From Actinomadura madurae (GTDB lineage: Bacteria > Actinomycetota > Actinomycetes > Streptosporangiales > Streptosporangiaceae), in NCBI RefSeq assembly GCF_900115095.1, contig NZ_FOVH01000006.1, positions 1 to 64,000 of the forward strand: a stretch of DNA of 64,000 nt, written 5' to 3'. This document shows positions 16,192-24,192 of the stretch, piece by piece. Position 1 is the stretch's first letter; each line of letters starts with the position of its first letter. Under the pieces are notes generated by a model. The model saw only the letters and a list, made by a program, of their open reading frames with translations, searched no databases and was not told the origin of the DNA. The translations under genes and the position numbers were made by a program.

Positions 16192-17670
16192 TCAGGGGCA
16201 GCTGCTCTTCAGGGAGACGGGCTTGCTGTCGGGCTTGGGGGACTCGGAGCCGTCCGGGGAGTCCGGCGACTGGGTCGGCGTTGTGCCCGGCGTGCCGCCC
16301 GGGGTGCCGCTCGGCTTGGCGCTGACCTGCCGGGGGTCGCTGTTGACGGCCTCGGACGTCAGCTTGCGGATCTTGTCGAAGTCGGGGTTGCCGGTGTAGA
16401 TCAGCGGCGGGACGAACTGCAGGCTGCGGATCTGCGCGCCGTTCTTGACCTTGTTCGACAGCTTCACCAGCGCGGGCAGCAGCTCCTGCGGGATGTCGGT
16501 CGACAGCGTCCGCTTGGCCGCGGCGGCGAGCTTGTCGAAGCTCCGCAGGACGGTCTGCGGGTCGGCCTGCTCGGCGATCGCGCGCATCAGGCACTTCTGC
16601 CGGCTCATCCGGACGTAGTCGCTGCTGTTGGTGCGGGACCGCCCGTACCAGAGGGCCTCCTTGCCCGACAGCGTCCGGTCGCCGGGCTGCAGGACGGCGC
16701 CCTGGAGCCCGTACGGGATCGGCTCGGTGATCTTGATCTTGACGCCGCCCATGGCGTCGATGATGTCGGCGAAGCCGAACATGTCGACGAGGATGTAGTA
16801 GTCGACGCGCACGCCGAGGATGCCCGCGATGGTGGCCTTCAGCAGCTCGGGGCCGCGGTGGTTCTTGGCGACGCCGGGCACCACGTCGGGGTGGTTCTCG
16901 GCGTACTCGTACACCTCGTTGAGCAGGCCCGGGTTCTGCGGGCCGTCGCCGGTGAAGCCGTAGGGGAACCGGTCGCGGGCCGGGCCGGGCGGCATCGGGA
17001 AGCTCTCCAGGTTGCGCGGCAGGCTCAGCAGCACGGTGTCGCCGGTCTTGGTGTCGACGCTGGCCACCGTCATGCTGTCGGTGCGCACGCCGGTGCGGTT
17101 GGAGGCCGCGTCGCCGCCGAGGAGCAGGACGTTGACGCGGGGCTCGCCGTTGAAGGGGTCCTCGGCGTCGACCTTCTTGCCGTTCTCGCTGCCGCTGCGG
17201 AAGATGCTGGTGAGCGCGTTCCGGTAGACGTAGGTGCTGTGCGCCGACCACGCGACCGGCACGGCGACGGCGAAGCACATCACCGCGACGGAGGCCGCGC
17301 CGAGCGCCCGGGCGCCGACCGCGAGGCGGGCCGGGCGCAGCACCAGGTAGGAGCGGATCACCACGAGGATCCACACCACCCCGAGCGCGACGAGCCCGCC
17401 GGACATCCGCTGCAGCGCCGCCGGCTGGACCGCGAGGTGCACCAGGTCGGAGCGGTAGACCGTGGCCGCGCCCGCCATGGCGACGGCGACCGTCAGGTAC
17501 AGGGCGAGCAGCAGCCCGCCGGCGATCCGGCGGCCCGCGGCGAAGTGGGCGATGCCCCACACCAGGGCGGACGCCAGCGTCAGCGCCAGCGCGCGAGGGA
17601 GACCCCCGGCTCCGCCGGAGGTGCCGTCCTCGTCCCTTCCCCGGGCATGCCGCCTCGCGGACCGACCCAT
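16192..17670 (-). CDS. LytR-CpsA-Psr (LCP) family cell-wall glycopolymer ligase
   Basis: A 492-aa membrane protein. Four hydrophobic segments occupy about residues 25-150. The extracellular LCP domain follows from about 185, with VNVLLLGGDAASNRTGVRTD, TVLLSLPRNLE, DYYILVDMFGFADIIDAMGG and the Arg cluster WYGRSRTNSSDYVRMSRQ. A Pro/Ser-rich tail ends the protein. LCP enzymes attach teichoic-acid- or polysaccharide-type polymers to peptidoglycan from lipid-linked precursors. ATG 17670 is favoured by GGAG 8 nt upstream; GTG 17688 would add six residues. The gene lies 45 nt downstream of a truncated paralogue on the same strand. Confidence 0.92.
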   Translation of the reverse strand: MGRSARRHARGRDEDGTSGGAGGLPRALALTLASALVWGIAHFAAGRRIAGGLLLALYLTVAVAMAGAATVYRSDLVHLAVQPAALQRMSGGLVALGVVWILVVIRSYLVLRPARLAVGARALGAASVAVMCFAVAVPVAWSAHSTYVYRNALTSIFRSGSENGKKVDAEDPFNGEPRVNVLLLGGDAASNRTGVRTDSMTVASVDTKTGDTVLLSLPRNLESFPMPPGPARDRFPYGFTGDGPQNPGLLNEVYEYAENHPDVVPGVAKNHRGPELLKATIAGILGVRVDYYILVDMFGFADIIDAMGGVKIKITEPIPYGLQGAVLQPGDRTLSGKEALWYGRSRTNSSDYVRMSRQKCLMRAIAEQADPQTVLRSFDKLAAAAKRTLSTDIPQELLPALVKLSNKVKNGAQIRSLQFVPPLIYTGNPDFDKIRKLTSEAVNSDPRQVSAKPSGTPGGTPGTTPTQSPDSPDGSESPKPDSKPVSLKSSCP

Positions 17671-17715
17671 GTACGCTCCGATTCCCACCCACGGTGATTT
17701 AAGCCCTGGCTCACA

Positions 17716-18327
17716 TTATGGACGCGCGGAACCGGGCAAAGGTTGCGTGGGAGTCGACCGCATGCGAGCGGGTGTGGCCTCTGGTACAGCTGTGATCCAG
17801 GATATTGAATCCGTCCCCGTCAGGGAAGCCGGGATGATCTTCCGGACGGCGCCGGGCGCGAGCGCGCGGGCGGCGCCGAGCGGCGGGACGATCACCAGCA
17901 GGCACAGGACGGCGACGGTGGTGCCGCCGGCGAGGCGCAGCAGCGGCGGCAGCCCGTCCGGCACCAGCACGGCGTAGGCATGGACGATCAGCGCCGCCCA
18001 CAGCGCCGCGAGCAGCACGCAGCCGGCCGTGGCGGCGGCCGGCCAGACCGGCCCGGCCGGCGGGCCGTGCCCGGCGGCGAGGGCGGCGGCCGCCAGCGCG
18101 AGCGCCTGCCCGGCGAGCAGCGCCGAGCCGCACCGGACGCGCCCGGAGCGCAGGAGCGCGATCCCCGGCAGCGCCGGCGAGACCCCGGCGATCAGCAGCG
18201 CCTCGGCCAGGCCGCGCAGTGCGGCGTCCCCGGCCCGGGCGTCCCGTCCGGGGGCGGGAGGCGGCGCGCAGGGCGCGTCCTTCGGCCGCGCTCGCGTCGC
18301 GGTGCCCGCCGGCGCGCCGTCGATCAT
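17716..18327 (-). CDS. Truncated LCP paralogue: membrane domain only
   Basis: A 203-aa protein with four hydrophobic segments whose order and wording parallel the membrane domain of the LCP protein encoded next to it (for example ALIVHAYAVLVPDGLPPLLR against VIRSYLVLRPARL). The extracellular catalytic domain is absent: after about residue 160 the frame ends in a short unrelated tail. ATG 18327 has a good ribosome site (GAAGGGGGCGGGGC), so it may still be made. It is either a decay product of a duplicated LCP gene or a stand-alone membrane partner. The AT-richer stretch 17750-17850 marks the likely breakpoint. Confidence 0.6.
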   Translation of the reverse strand: MIDGAPAGTATRARPKDAPCAPPPAPGRDARAGDAALRGLAEALLIAGVSPALPGIALLRSGRVRCGSALLAGQALALAAAALAAGHGPPAGPVWPAAATAGCVLLAALWAALIVHAYAVLVPDGLPPLLRLAGGTTVAVLCLLVIVPPLGAARALAPGAVRKIIPASLTGTDSISWITAVPEATPARMRSTPTQPLPGSARP

Positions 18328-18462
18328 GCCCCGCCCCCTTCGCCGACGAAGACCCCTCTCCGTCCCGGAGTAAGAGCGTGCAGGTCAGCGCGGGGATAAC
18401 GGCGTGCCGGAGGCGGCGTGTCGCGAATTGCGGCGCCGGCCGCCCGGTGCGAGAGGCGGCGT

Positions 18463-19899
18463 TTACCAGCTGCTGGACAGCGGCTTGCCCTCGGCGTAGC
18501 CGGACGGGCTCTGGATCCCGATCGTGGCGCGCTCGTGGAACTCCTCCAGGGTGCGGGCGCCCGCGTAGGTGCACGAGCTGCGCAGCCCCGCCACGATCGA
18601 GTCGATCAGGTCCTCCACGCCGGGGCGCTGCGGGTCCAGGTACATCCGGGACGTGGAGATGCCCTCCTCGAACAGGGCCTTGCGGGCCCGGTCGAAGGGG
18701 GAGTCCTCGGCGGTCCGCAGCCGCACCGCCCGCGCGGACGCCATCCCGAAGCTCTCCTTGTAGAGCCGCCCGTCGGCGGCGCGCTGCAGGTCGCCCGGGG
18801 ACTCGTAGGTGCCGGCGAACCACGAGCCGACCATCACGTTCGCCGCGCCCGCCGCGAGCGCGAGGGCGACGTCGCGGGGATGCCGGACGCCGCCGTCCGC
18901 CCACACGTGCCGGCCGTGCCGGCGCGCCTCGGCGGCGCACTCCAGGACGGCGGAGAACTGCGGGCGGCCGACCCCCGTCATCATCCGGGTCGTGCACATC
19001 GCGCCGGGGCCCACGCCGACCTTGACGATGTCGGCGCCGGCCTCGATCAGCTCGCGGGTGCCCTCGGCGGTCACCACGTTCCCCGCCACCACCGGGACGG
19101 CGGGGTCCAGGCCGCGGACGGCGGCGAGCGCGCCGAACATCTTCTCCTGGTGGCCGTGCGCGGTGTCCACCACGATCAGGTCGGCGCCCGCCTCCAGCAG
19201 CGCCTTGGCCTTGCCCGCGACGTCGCCGTTGACGCCGACCGCGGCCGCGATGCGCAGCCGGCCCGCGGTGTCCACGGCCGGCGTGTAGAGGGTGGCGCGC
19301 AGCGCGCCCGTGCGGGTGAGGACGCCGGCGAGGCGGCCCTCGCCGTCCACGACGGGGGCGAGCCGGTGGCCGCGCTCGTGCAGCCGGTCGAACGCCTCGC
19401 GCGGGTCGACGCCGGCCGGCAGCGTCACCAGGTCGCGGGACATGATGTCGCGGAGCTGGGCGAACCGGTCGACGCCCTGGCAGTCGGCCTCGGTGACGAC
19501 GCCCACCGGCCGGTCGTCCTCGACGACGATGACGGCGTTGTGCGCCCGCTTCGGCAGCAGCGCGAGCGCGTCCCCGGCCGTGCTGGACGGGTCCAGCCGG
19601 ATCGCGGTGTCCACGACCAGGTCGCGGCCCTTGACCCAGCCGATGACCTCGGCGACGACGTCGGCGGGGATGTCCTGCGGGAGCACCGCGACACCGCCGC
19701 GCCGGGCGACCGTCTCCGCCATCCGGCGGCCCGAGACGGCCGTCATGTTGGCCACCACGAGCGGGATGGCGGTGCCGCTGCCGTCGGAGGTGGCGAGGTC
19801 GACGTCCAGCCGCGACCCGACCGAGGAGCGGCGGGGGAGCATGAAGACGTCGTTGTAGGTGAGATCGTGAGCGGAACGCCCACCGTTCAGCAGGTGCAC
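18463..19899 (-). CDS. guaB1: GuaB1-type IMP dehydrogenase-family protein (GMP reductase-like)
   Basis: A 478-aa TIM-barrel protein of the actinobacterial GuaB1 family. It begins DLTYNDVFMLPRRSSVGSR. Two CBS domains (about residues 90-205) follow, then AGADLIVVDTAHGHQ, the catalytic loop GVGPGAMCTTRMMTGVGRP with its Cys, and ADGGVRHPRDVALALAAGA. It ends SGYAEGKPL, as Streptomyces homologues do. Mycobacterial GuaB1 has been shown to act as a CBS-containing GMP reductase rather than an IMP dehydrogenase, so purine salvage is likely. GTG 19899 matches the family N-terminus. No Shine-Dalgarno is seen, so the mRNA may be leaderless. Confidence 0.92.
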   Translation of the reverse strand: MHLLNGGRSAHDLTYNDVFMLPRRSSVGSRLDVDLATSDGSGTAIPLVVANMTAVSGRRMAETVARRGGVAVLPQDIPADVVAEVIGWVKGRDLVVDTAIRLDPSSTAGDALALLPKRAHNAVIVVEDDRPVGVVTEADCQGVDRFAQLRDIMSRDLVTLPAGVDPREAFDRLHERGHRLAPVVDGEGRLAGVLTRTGALRATLYTPAVDTAGRLRIAAAVGVNGDVAGKAKALLEAGADLIVVDTAHGHQEKMFGALAAVRGLDPAVPVVAGNVVTAEGTRELIEAGADIVKVGVGPGAMCTTRMMTGVGRPQFSAVLECAAEARRHGRHVWADGGVRHPRDVALALAAGAANVMVGSWFAGTYESPGDLQRAADGRLYKESFGMASARAVRLRTAEDSPFDRARKALFEEGISTSRMYLDPQRPGVEDLIDSIVAGLRSSCTYAGARTLEEFHERATIGIQSPSGYAEGKPLSSSW

Positions 19900-20608
19900 G
19901 GCTGTACTACACACCAATCCCGGATCAGAGTGGCTGGGCCACCGAACATTGTCGGTCATACCCGGCGATGCTCCGGACACGCCGGTAGGGCCCGCCGCGC
20001 GCTGGCCCGCAGGGGCCGTACCCAGGGGTGATGACACGGTGTCCCCGCGGCGGCGCCGATGTGATCTCCGCCGCGGTGTCCGCCTCCTTCCAGGCACAAC
20101 GAAAGTGACCGGGCAGACCTGGTTGAAAACGGTGCAACGTGGGGCTTGGCTCTCTGTAAAGTTACCTCTTGACGTAACTGCGCCCTCGATGCACTTTTCT
20201 TACATGTGCCTCATGCGGACGGTGGATCCGCCGGAGGGGGCGTGACAGCAGAACACCGGGAGAAGCGCATGCAGGTCACGCACTCGGCCCCGGTGTGCCC
20301 CGTCCGCCTGCGCCGCGGGCCGTCCCGGCCGCGCGGCGGTCGCCCGAGTGATCACCGCGCCCGCGCACGCCCGCCGCCCGCACGGCCGCGCCGCGCCGAG
20401 CGCGCGGCGCGGCCCGGCAGCGTTGCGCTCCCGCGCCGGTCGAGGCGACGTCGGAAACGTCGCCTGCCGGAACCGGTCGCCGACGCATCGACGGCCGCCG
20501 GGCATGGCGAACACGAGCAAGATCAATATTTGACGTCATACCGTCCTGAAATGGAATGATCTTGCAGTCGCTGGCAGAACGATTCACCACACGTCGAGGA
20601 GGAGAACC
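19900..20608. other. 709-bp intergenic region with palindromes, no supported gene
   Basis: It lies between the divergent guaB1 and Lrp genes. Visible elements are an inverted repeat AGTTAC-N8-GTAACT (20160-20179), a TGACGTCA palindrome (20531-20538) beside a TTGACG hexamer, and GC-rich inverted repeats around 20000-20090. A 97-codon frame from ATG 20269 has a fair ribosome site but an Arg/Pro-rich composition typical of a non-coding high-GC frame. I see no RNA gene I can name. Confidence 0.6.
20530..20559 (+). promoter_or_regulatory. Possible promoter of the Lrp-type regulator
   Basis: TTGACG (20530-20535) and AATGAT (20554-20559) are separated by 18 bp, 50 bp before the GTG start. The -35 is good and the -10 weak. 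TGACGTCA, a perfect 8-bp palindrome, overlaps the -35 and could be an autoregulatory site. Confidence 0.35.
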
Positions 20609-21523
20609 GTGCTGGATGCGGTCGACGCCGTGCTCGTCCGCGAGCTCCAGCGGGATGGCAGGGCGACGTTCCAGGCGCTCGCCGACCGCGTCGGGCTTTC
20701 CCGCACGGCCGTGCGGGCACGGGTGCAGCACCTTCTCGAAACGCAGGTCGTCCGGGTCGTCGGCATCGTGCACGCCGCCGTCGTCGGCGCGGAGGCGATC
20801 GGGCACGTGTCGGTCACCGTGGACGGCTCCGCCCGGGAGGTCGCCAAGGCGGTCGCCGAGCGGCCCGCCGTCAGCTTCGCCGCGCTGACCGCCGGCCCGT
20901 ACGACCTCGTCGCGCAGGTGCGCACCCGCGACGACGCCGCGCTCGCGGCCGAGGTGGACCAGATCCGGTCCGTCCCCGGCGTCCGCGCGGCGGAGGTGTT
21001 CCGGTCGGTGTCCACCGTGCGCGACACGCACACGGTGGTGCGCGAGCTCGGCGAGGTCACCCTCGACGACATCGACTGGCGGCTCCTGCACGAGCTGCAG
21101 CGCGACGGGCGCGCTCCCTACACCCGTCTCGCGCACGTCATCGGCCTCTCCCAGGCGGCCACCCGGGCCCGGGTGGTCCGGCTCATGCGCACCGGCGTCA
21201 TCCAGGTCACCGGCCTGGCCGACCCGCTGGCCCTCGGCGCCGCCGAGCTCGGCGGATTCGGGCTGGTGGTGACCGGCGGGCTGCGGGCCGTGGCCGACGC
21301 GGTCGCGGCCCAGGACGGCGTCCGGTACCTGGCGACCGGCTTCGGGCGCTACGACATCGTCGGGCAGGCCGAGGCGGCCTCGCGCGGCGAGCTGGTCTCC
21401 GTGCTCGACGCCATCCGGTCCGTGCCCGGCGTCACGGTGCGGGAGTCCTGGCACCACCTGGACGTGGTCAAGGAGTCCTACACGGTCGAGCTCCCCGCCC
21501 AGCCCCTCAACGGGTCGTCCTGA
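20609..21523 (+). CDS. Tandem Lrp/AsnC-family transcriptional regulator
   Basis: A 304-aa protein made of two complete Lrp/AsnC units. Unit 1 (about 1-150) has the helix-turn-helix DAVLVRELQRDGRATFQALA and a RAM-type effector domain. Unit 2 (about 150-300) repeats the pattern from DIDWRLLHELQRDGRAPYTR to YDIVGQAEAASRGELVSVLD. Such duplicated Lrp proteins are common in actinobacteria and act as pseudo-dimers within one chain. The effector is usually an amino acid; here it is unknown. GTG 20609 has GAGGAGGAG 5 nt upstream. Confidence 0.92.
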   Translation: MLDAVDAVLVRELQRDGRATFQALADRVGLSRTAVRARVQHLLETQVVRVVGIVHAAVVGAEAIGHVSVTVDGSAREVAKAVAERPAVSFAALTAGPYDLVAQVRTRDDAALAAEVDQIRSVPGVRAAEVFRSVSTVRDTHTVVRELGEVTLDDIDWRLLHELQRDGRAPYTRLAHVIGLSQAATRARVVRLMRTGVIQVTGLADPLALGAAELGGFGLVVTGGLRAVADAVAAQDGVRYLATGFGRYDIVGQAEAASRGELVSVLDAIRSVPGVTVRESWHHLDVVKESYTVELPAQPLNGSS

Positions 21524-21535
21524 CCCGGACCGCCG

Positions 21536-21563
21536 CCCCGGCCACGGCGCACCGTGGCCGGGG
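21536..21563. terminator. Bidirectional terminator between lrp and antiporter genes
   Basis: Perfect 12-bp stem (CCCCGGCCACGG with CCGTGGCCGGGG) and a CGCA loop, located between the stop codons of two convergent genes. There is no clear T-run on either side, as is common in high-GC actinobacteria. Confidence 0.75.
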
Positions 21564-21587
21564 CCACCGCACGTCCCGCTAGTCGCG

Positions 21588-23192
21588 CTAGTCGCGGTTG
21601 AGGGCGACCTCCTCCAGGTCCAGCTCGTGCATGACGCGGGTGAGCACCTCGTCGTCGATGCGCCGCTCGTCCCGCATCCGGACGAACACCCGGCGCTCGG
21701 CGTCCAGCATCTCCCTGCGCAGCCGCCGGTACGTCGCGGTCGGCACCTCCTCGCCCTCCGGGCCCGTCCCGCCGCCGAGCCTCTCCCAGGCCCGCAGCTG
21801 CCGCTGCTCGGTGAGCTGGCGCAGCCGCTCCACCACCGAGTCGTCCAGCCTCTCCGCGGCGTTCAGCTCCTCCAGCCGTTCGAGCGCGGCCTGCGCAGCG
21901 GCGTGCTGCGCGCCGGCCTCCGCCACCGTGTCGCTGTAGCGCTCGCCGTCGCCGCCGATGCCGAGCGCGCGGATGAGCGCCGGGAACGTCAGGCCCTGCA
22001 CCAGCAGCGTCCCGAGAACGGTCGTGAACGTCAGGAAGAGGATCAGGTCGCGGCCCGGGAACGGGCGGCCGTCCGCGGCGAACGGGATCGCGAACGCCGC
22101 GGCGAGCGACACCACCCCGCGCATCCCTGCCCACGACACCACCACCATGCCGCGCCAGCCGACGTTCCCGCGGGCCCGCTCCCGCCGCGACAGCAGCCGG
22201 GAGAGCTGGGACGCCGGGAACACCCACGCGAACCGGGCGGCGACCGTGACGGCGAAGACCGCGATCGCCCACCAGGCCAGCTCCTGCCAGCTCCACCCCG
22301 ACAGCCCGCCGACCACCGGCGGCAGCTGGAGCCCGATCAGCAGGAAGACCACCGACTCCAGGACGAAGACCAGCACCTTCCAGAACGAATGCCCGATCAG
22401 CCGGGTCACCGCCCCGGACTCGGTCTCCCGGTTGCCGAGGTACAGCCCGCTGACCACCACCGCGATCACCCCGGAGGCGTGCACGCTCTCGGCGATGAGG
22501 TAGGCCGCGAACGGCGCGACGAGCACGACGCCGTTCTCCACGAGCGGGTCGTCCAGCCTGGTCCGCAGCCAGTGCAGCGGCGGCCCGAGCAGCAGGCCCA
22601 CGGCGGCGCCGGCGACGGCGGCGAACAGGAACCGCCAGACGCCGTCCACCAGCGTGAACCCGGCGCCGGTCGCCGCGATCAGCGCGACCCGGAACGCGGT
22701 GAGCGCCGTCGCGTCGTTGAACAGGCTCTCGCCGACCAGCACCGTCACCGTCCGGCGGGGCAGGCCGAGGCGCTGCGCGACGCTCACCGCCGCCACCGCG
22801 TCGGGCGGCGCTACGATCGCGCCGAGCACGCACGCCGCCGCCAGCGGCAGCCCGGGGACGAGGAGGGACGCCGCGTACCCGACGGCGAACGTCGTGAACA
22901 GCACCAGCCCGATCGACAGCAGCCCGATCGACCACGCGTTCTCGCGCAGGTTGGTGAACGAGCTCTTCCACGCCGCGGAGAACAGCAGCGGCGGCAGGAC
23001 CACGTAGAGCACGAACTCCGGGTCGAGCTCGAAGTCCGGTACGCCCGGGACGAACGAGAAGCCCAGTCCCGCGATCACCAGGACCAGCGGCGCCGACAGT
23101 CCGATGCGGCGCGCCCCCGCGGCCACCATGAGGGCGCCGACCGGGACGGCCAGCAGCCACAGCGCGTGCGTCGTCTCCACCCGCCGAATCAT
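21588..23192 (-). CDS. Na+/H+ antiporter (CPA1/NhaP type)
   Basis: A 534-aa membrane protein. About twelve hydrophobic segments span residues 1-410. The ion-translocation site is in segment 5-6 (SLFNDATALTAFRVAL), where the conserved ND pair of CPA1 exchangers is present, and AGMRGVVSLAAAFAIPF is the conserved late helix. A hydrophilic, helical tail of about 120 residues (EEVPTATYRRLRREMLDAER) is cytoplasmic and likely regulatory. It exports Na+ (or K+) for protons to control pH and salt. ATG 23192 has no clear ribosome site; GTG 23180 is an alternative start. Confidence 0.92.
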   Translation of the reverse strand: MIRRVETTHALWLLAVPVGALMVAAGARRIGLSAPLVLVIAGLGFSFVPGVPDFELDPEFVLYVVLPPLLFSAAWKSSFTNLRENAWSIGLLSIGLVLFTTFAVGYAASLLVPGLPLAAACVLGAIVAPPDAVAAVSVAQRLGLPRRTVTVLVGESLFNDATALTAFRVALIAATGAGFTLVDGVWRFLFAAVAGAAVGLLLGPPLHWLRTRLDDPLVENGVVLVAPFAAYLIAESVHASGVIAVVVSGLYLGNRETESGAVTRLIGHSFWKVLVFVLESVVFLLIGLQLPPVVGGLSGWSWQELAWWAIAVFAVTVAARFAWVFPASQLSRLLSRRERARGNVGWRGMVVVSWAGMRGVVSLAAAFAIPFAADGRPFPGRDLILFLTFTTVLGTLLVQGLTFPALIRALGIGGDGERYSDTVAEAGAQHAAAQAALERLEELNAAERLDDSVVERLRQLTEQRQLRAWERLGGGTGPEGEEVPTATYRRLRREMLDAERRVFVRMRDERRIDDEVLTRVMHELDLEEVALNRD

Positions 23193-23231
23193 GGCATGGC
23201 CGGCGGAACCCGGCACCGGCGAGGCGGCGGG

Positions 23232-24110
23232 TCAGCGGGCGTGGTGGTCGCGGGGCGTCTCCTTGGCGAACGTCAGGAAGTCGCGGGCCGCGGGCGGCAG
23301 CCGGCGGTGCGCGTGGACGAGGCCGATCATGCGGGTGAGGGGCGGCATGAACGACCGGACGGTCACGCCCTCGGTGTCGTCGATCTGGTTGCGGTACCAG
23401 AGCAGCGAGCCCATCCCGGCCCGCACCCAGCCGAGCCACGCGCCGCGCTCGTCGGACTCCACCGCCGGGACCGGCCGCGCGCCGATCCGCCGCAGCATCG
23501 TGTCGATCTCGGCGCGCGGGGCGCTGCCGCGGGCGGGCAGCACCAGCCGCATCCCGTCCAGCGCGGCCGGCGGCACCGGTTCGCGGACCTTCAGCGCGGG
23601 CGGCGAGATCAACACCACCTCCCGCTGCTCGAACGGGTGCGCGGTCATGTCGCCGGGGACGGGCAGGTCCGTGAGCGCCAGCTCGGCGCGGCCCACCCGC
23701 AGCGCCGCCGCGACCTGGTCGCGGTCCGCGCAGCGGATCACCCGGACCCGGACGGCCGGCTGGTCCCGGGCGAAGCGCGGGATGAGCCGGCCCGTCAGCT
23801 CCGGCTCCAGGGACGCGGTGACGGCGATGCGCAGCTCCGCGCCCCGCCCGTCGGCGCGGGCGACCGAGAGGCCCTCGATCGCGTCGACGGCGTCCAGCGC
23901 GACGCGGGCCTGCCGGACGACCTGCTCGCCGACCGGGGTCAGCGCGACGCCGCGGCCCGACCGCGCGAACAGCTCGACGCCGAGCTCGCGCTCCAGCTCG
24001 CGGACGGCCCGCGACAGCGCGGGCTGAGCCACGTAGAGGGCCTGGGCCGCCGACGTCATCGTGCCGTGGTCGGCGGTCGCCACGACATAGCGCAGCTGCC
24101 GCAGATTCAT
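23232..24110 (-). CDS. LysR-family transcriptional regulator
   Basis: A 292-aa regulator beginning MNLRQLRYVVATADHGTMTS, with the winged helix-turn-helix ending at about residue 60 (QPALSRAVRELERELGVELF). The effector domain follows (AELRIAVTASLEPELTGRLI). It lies between the MFS exporter gene upstream and the antiporter gene downstream, all on one strand. Because it does not face a divergent partner, its target cannot be inferred. ATG 24110 fits the family N-terminus. Confidence 0.92.
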   Translation of the reverse strand: MNLRQLRYVVATADHGTMTSAAQALYVAQPALSRAVRELERELGVELFARSGRGVALTPVGEQVVRQARVALDAVDAIEGLSVARADGRGAELRIAVTASLEPELTGRLIPRFARDQPAVRVRVIRCADRDQVAAALRVGRAELALTDLPVPGDMTAHPFEQREVVLISPPALKVREPVPPAALDGMRLVLPARGSAPRAEIDTMLRRIGARPVPAVESDERGAWLGWVRAGMGSLLWYRNQIDDTEGVTVRSFMPPLTRMIGLVHAHRRLPPAARDFLTFAKETPRDHHAR

Positions 24111-24192
24111 GCACCGACCGTATGCCAACGAACCGCTGCGGTCCTGGACATAGCCGGATTCGGACCGGGTGTGGCCGCGCCGGGACGGCCGA

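Noticed and set aside
20269..20559. 97-codon frame with a fair ribosome site (GGGAGAAGCGC) in the guaB1-lrp gap
   Set aside because: After the first residues it becomes Arg/Pro-rich without any pattern, as expected for non-coding high-GC DNA; no family similarity.
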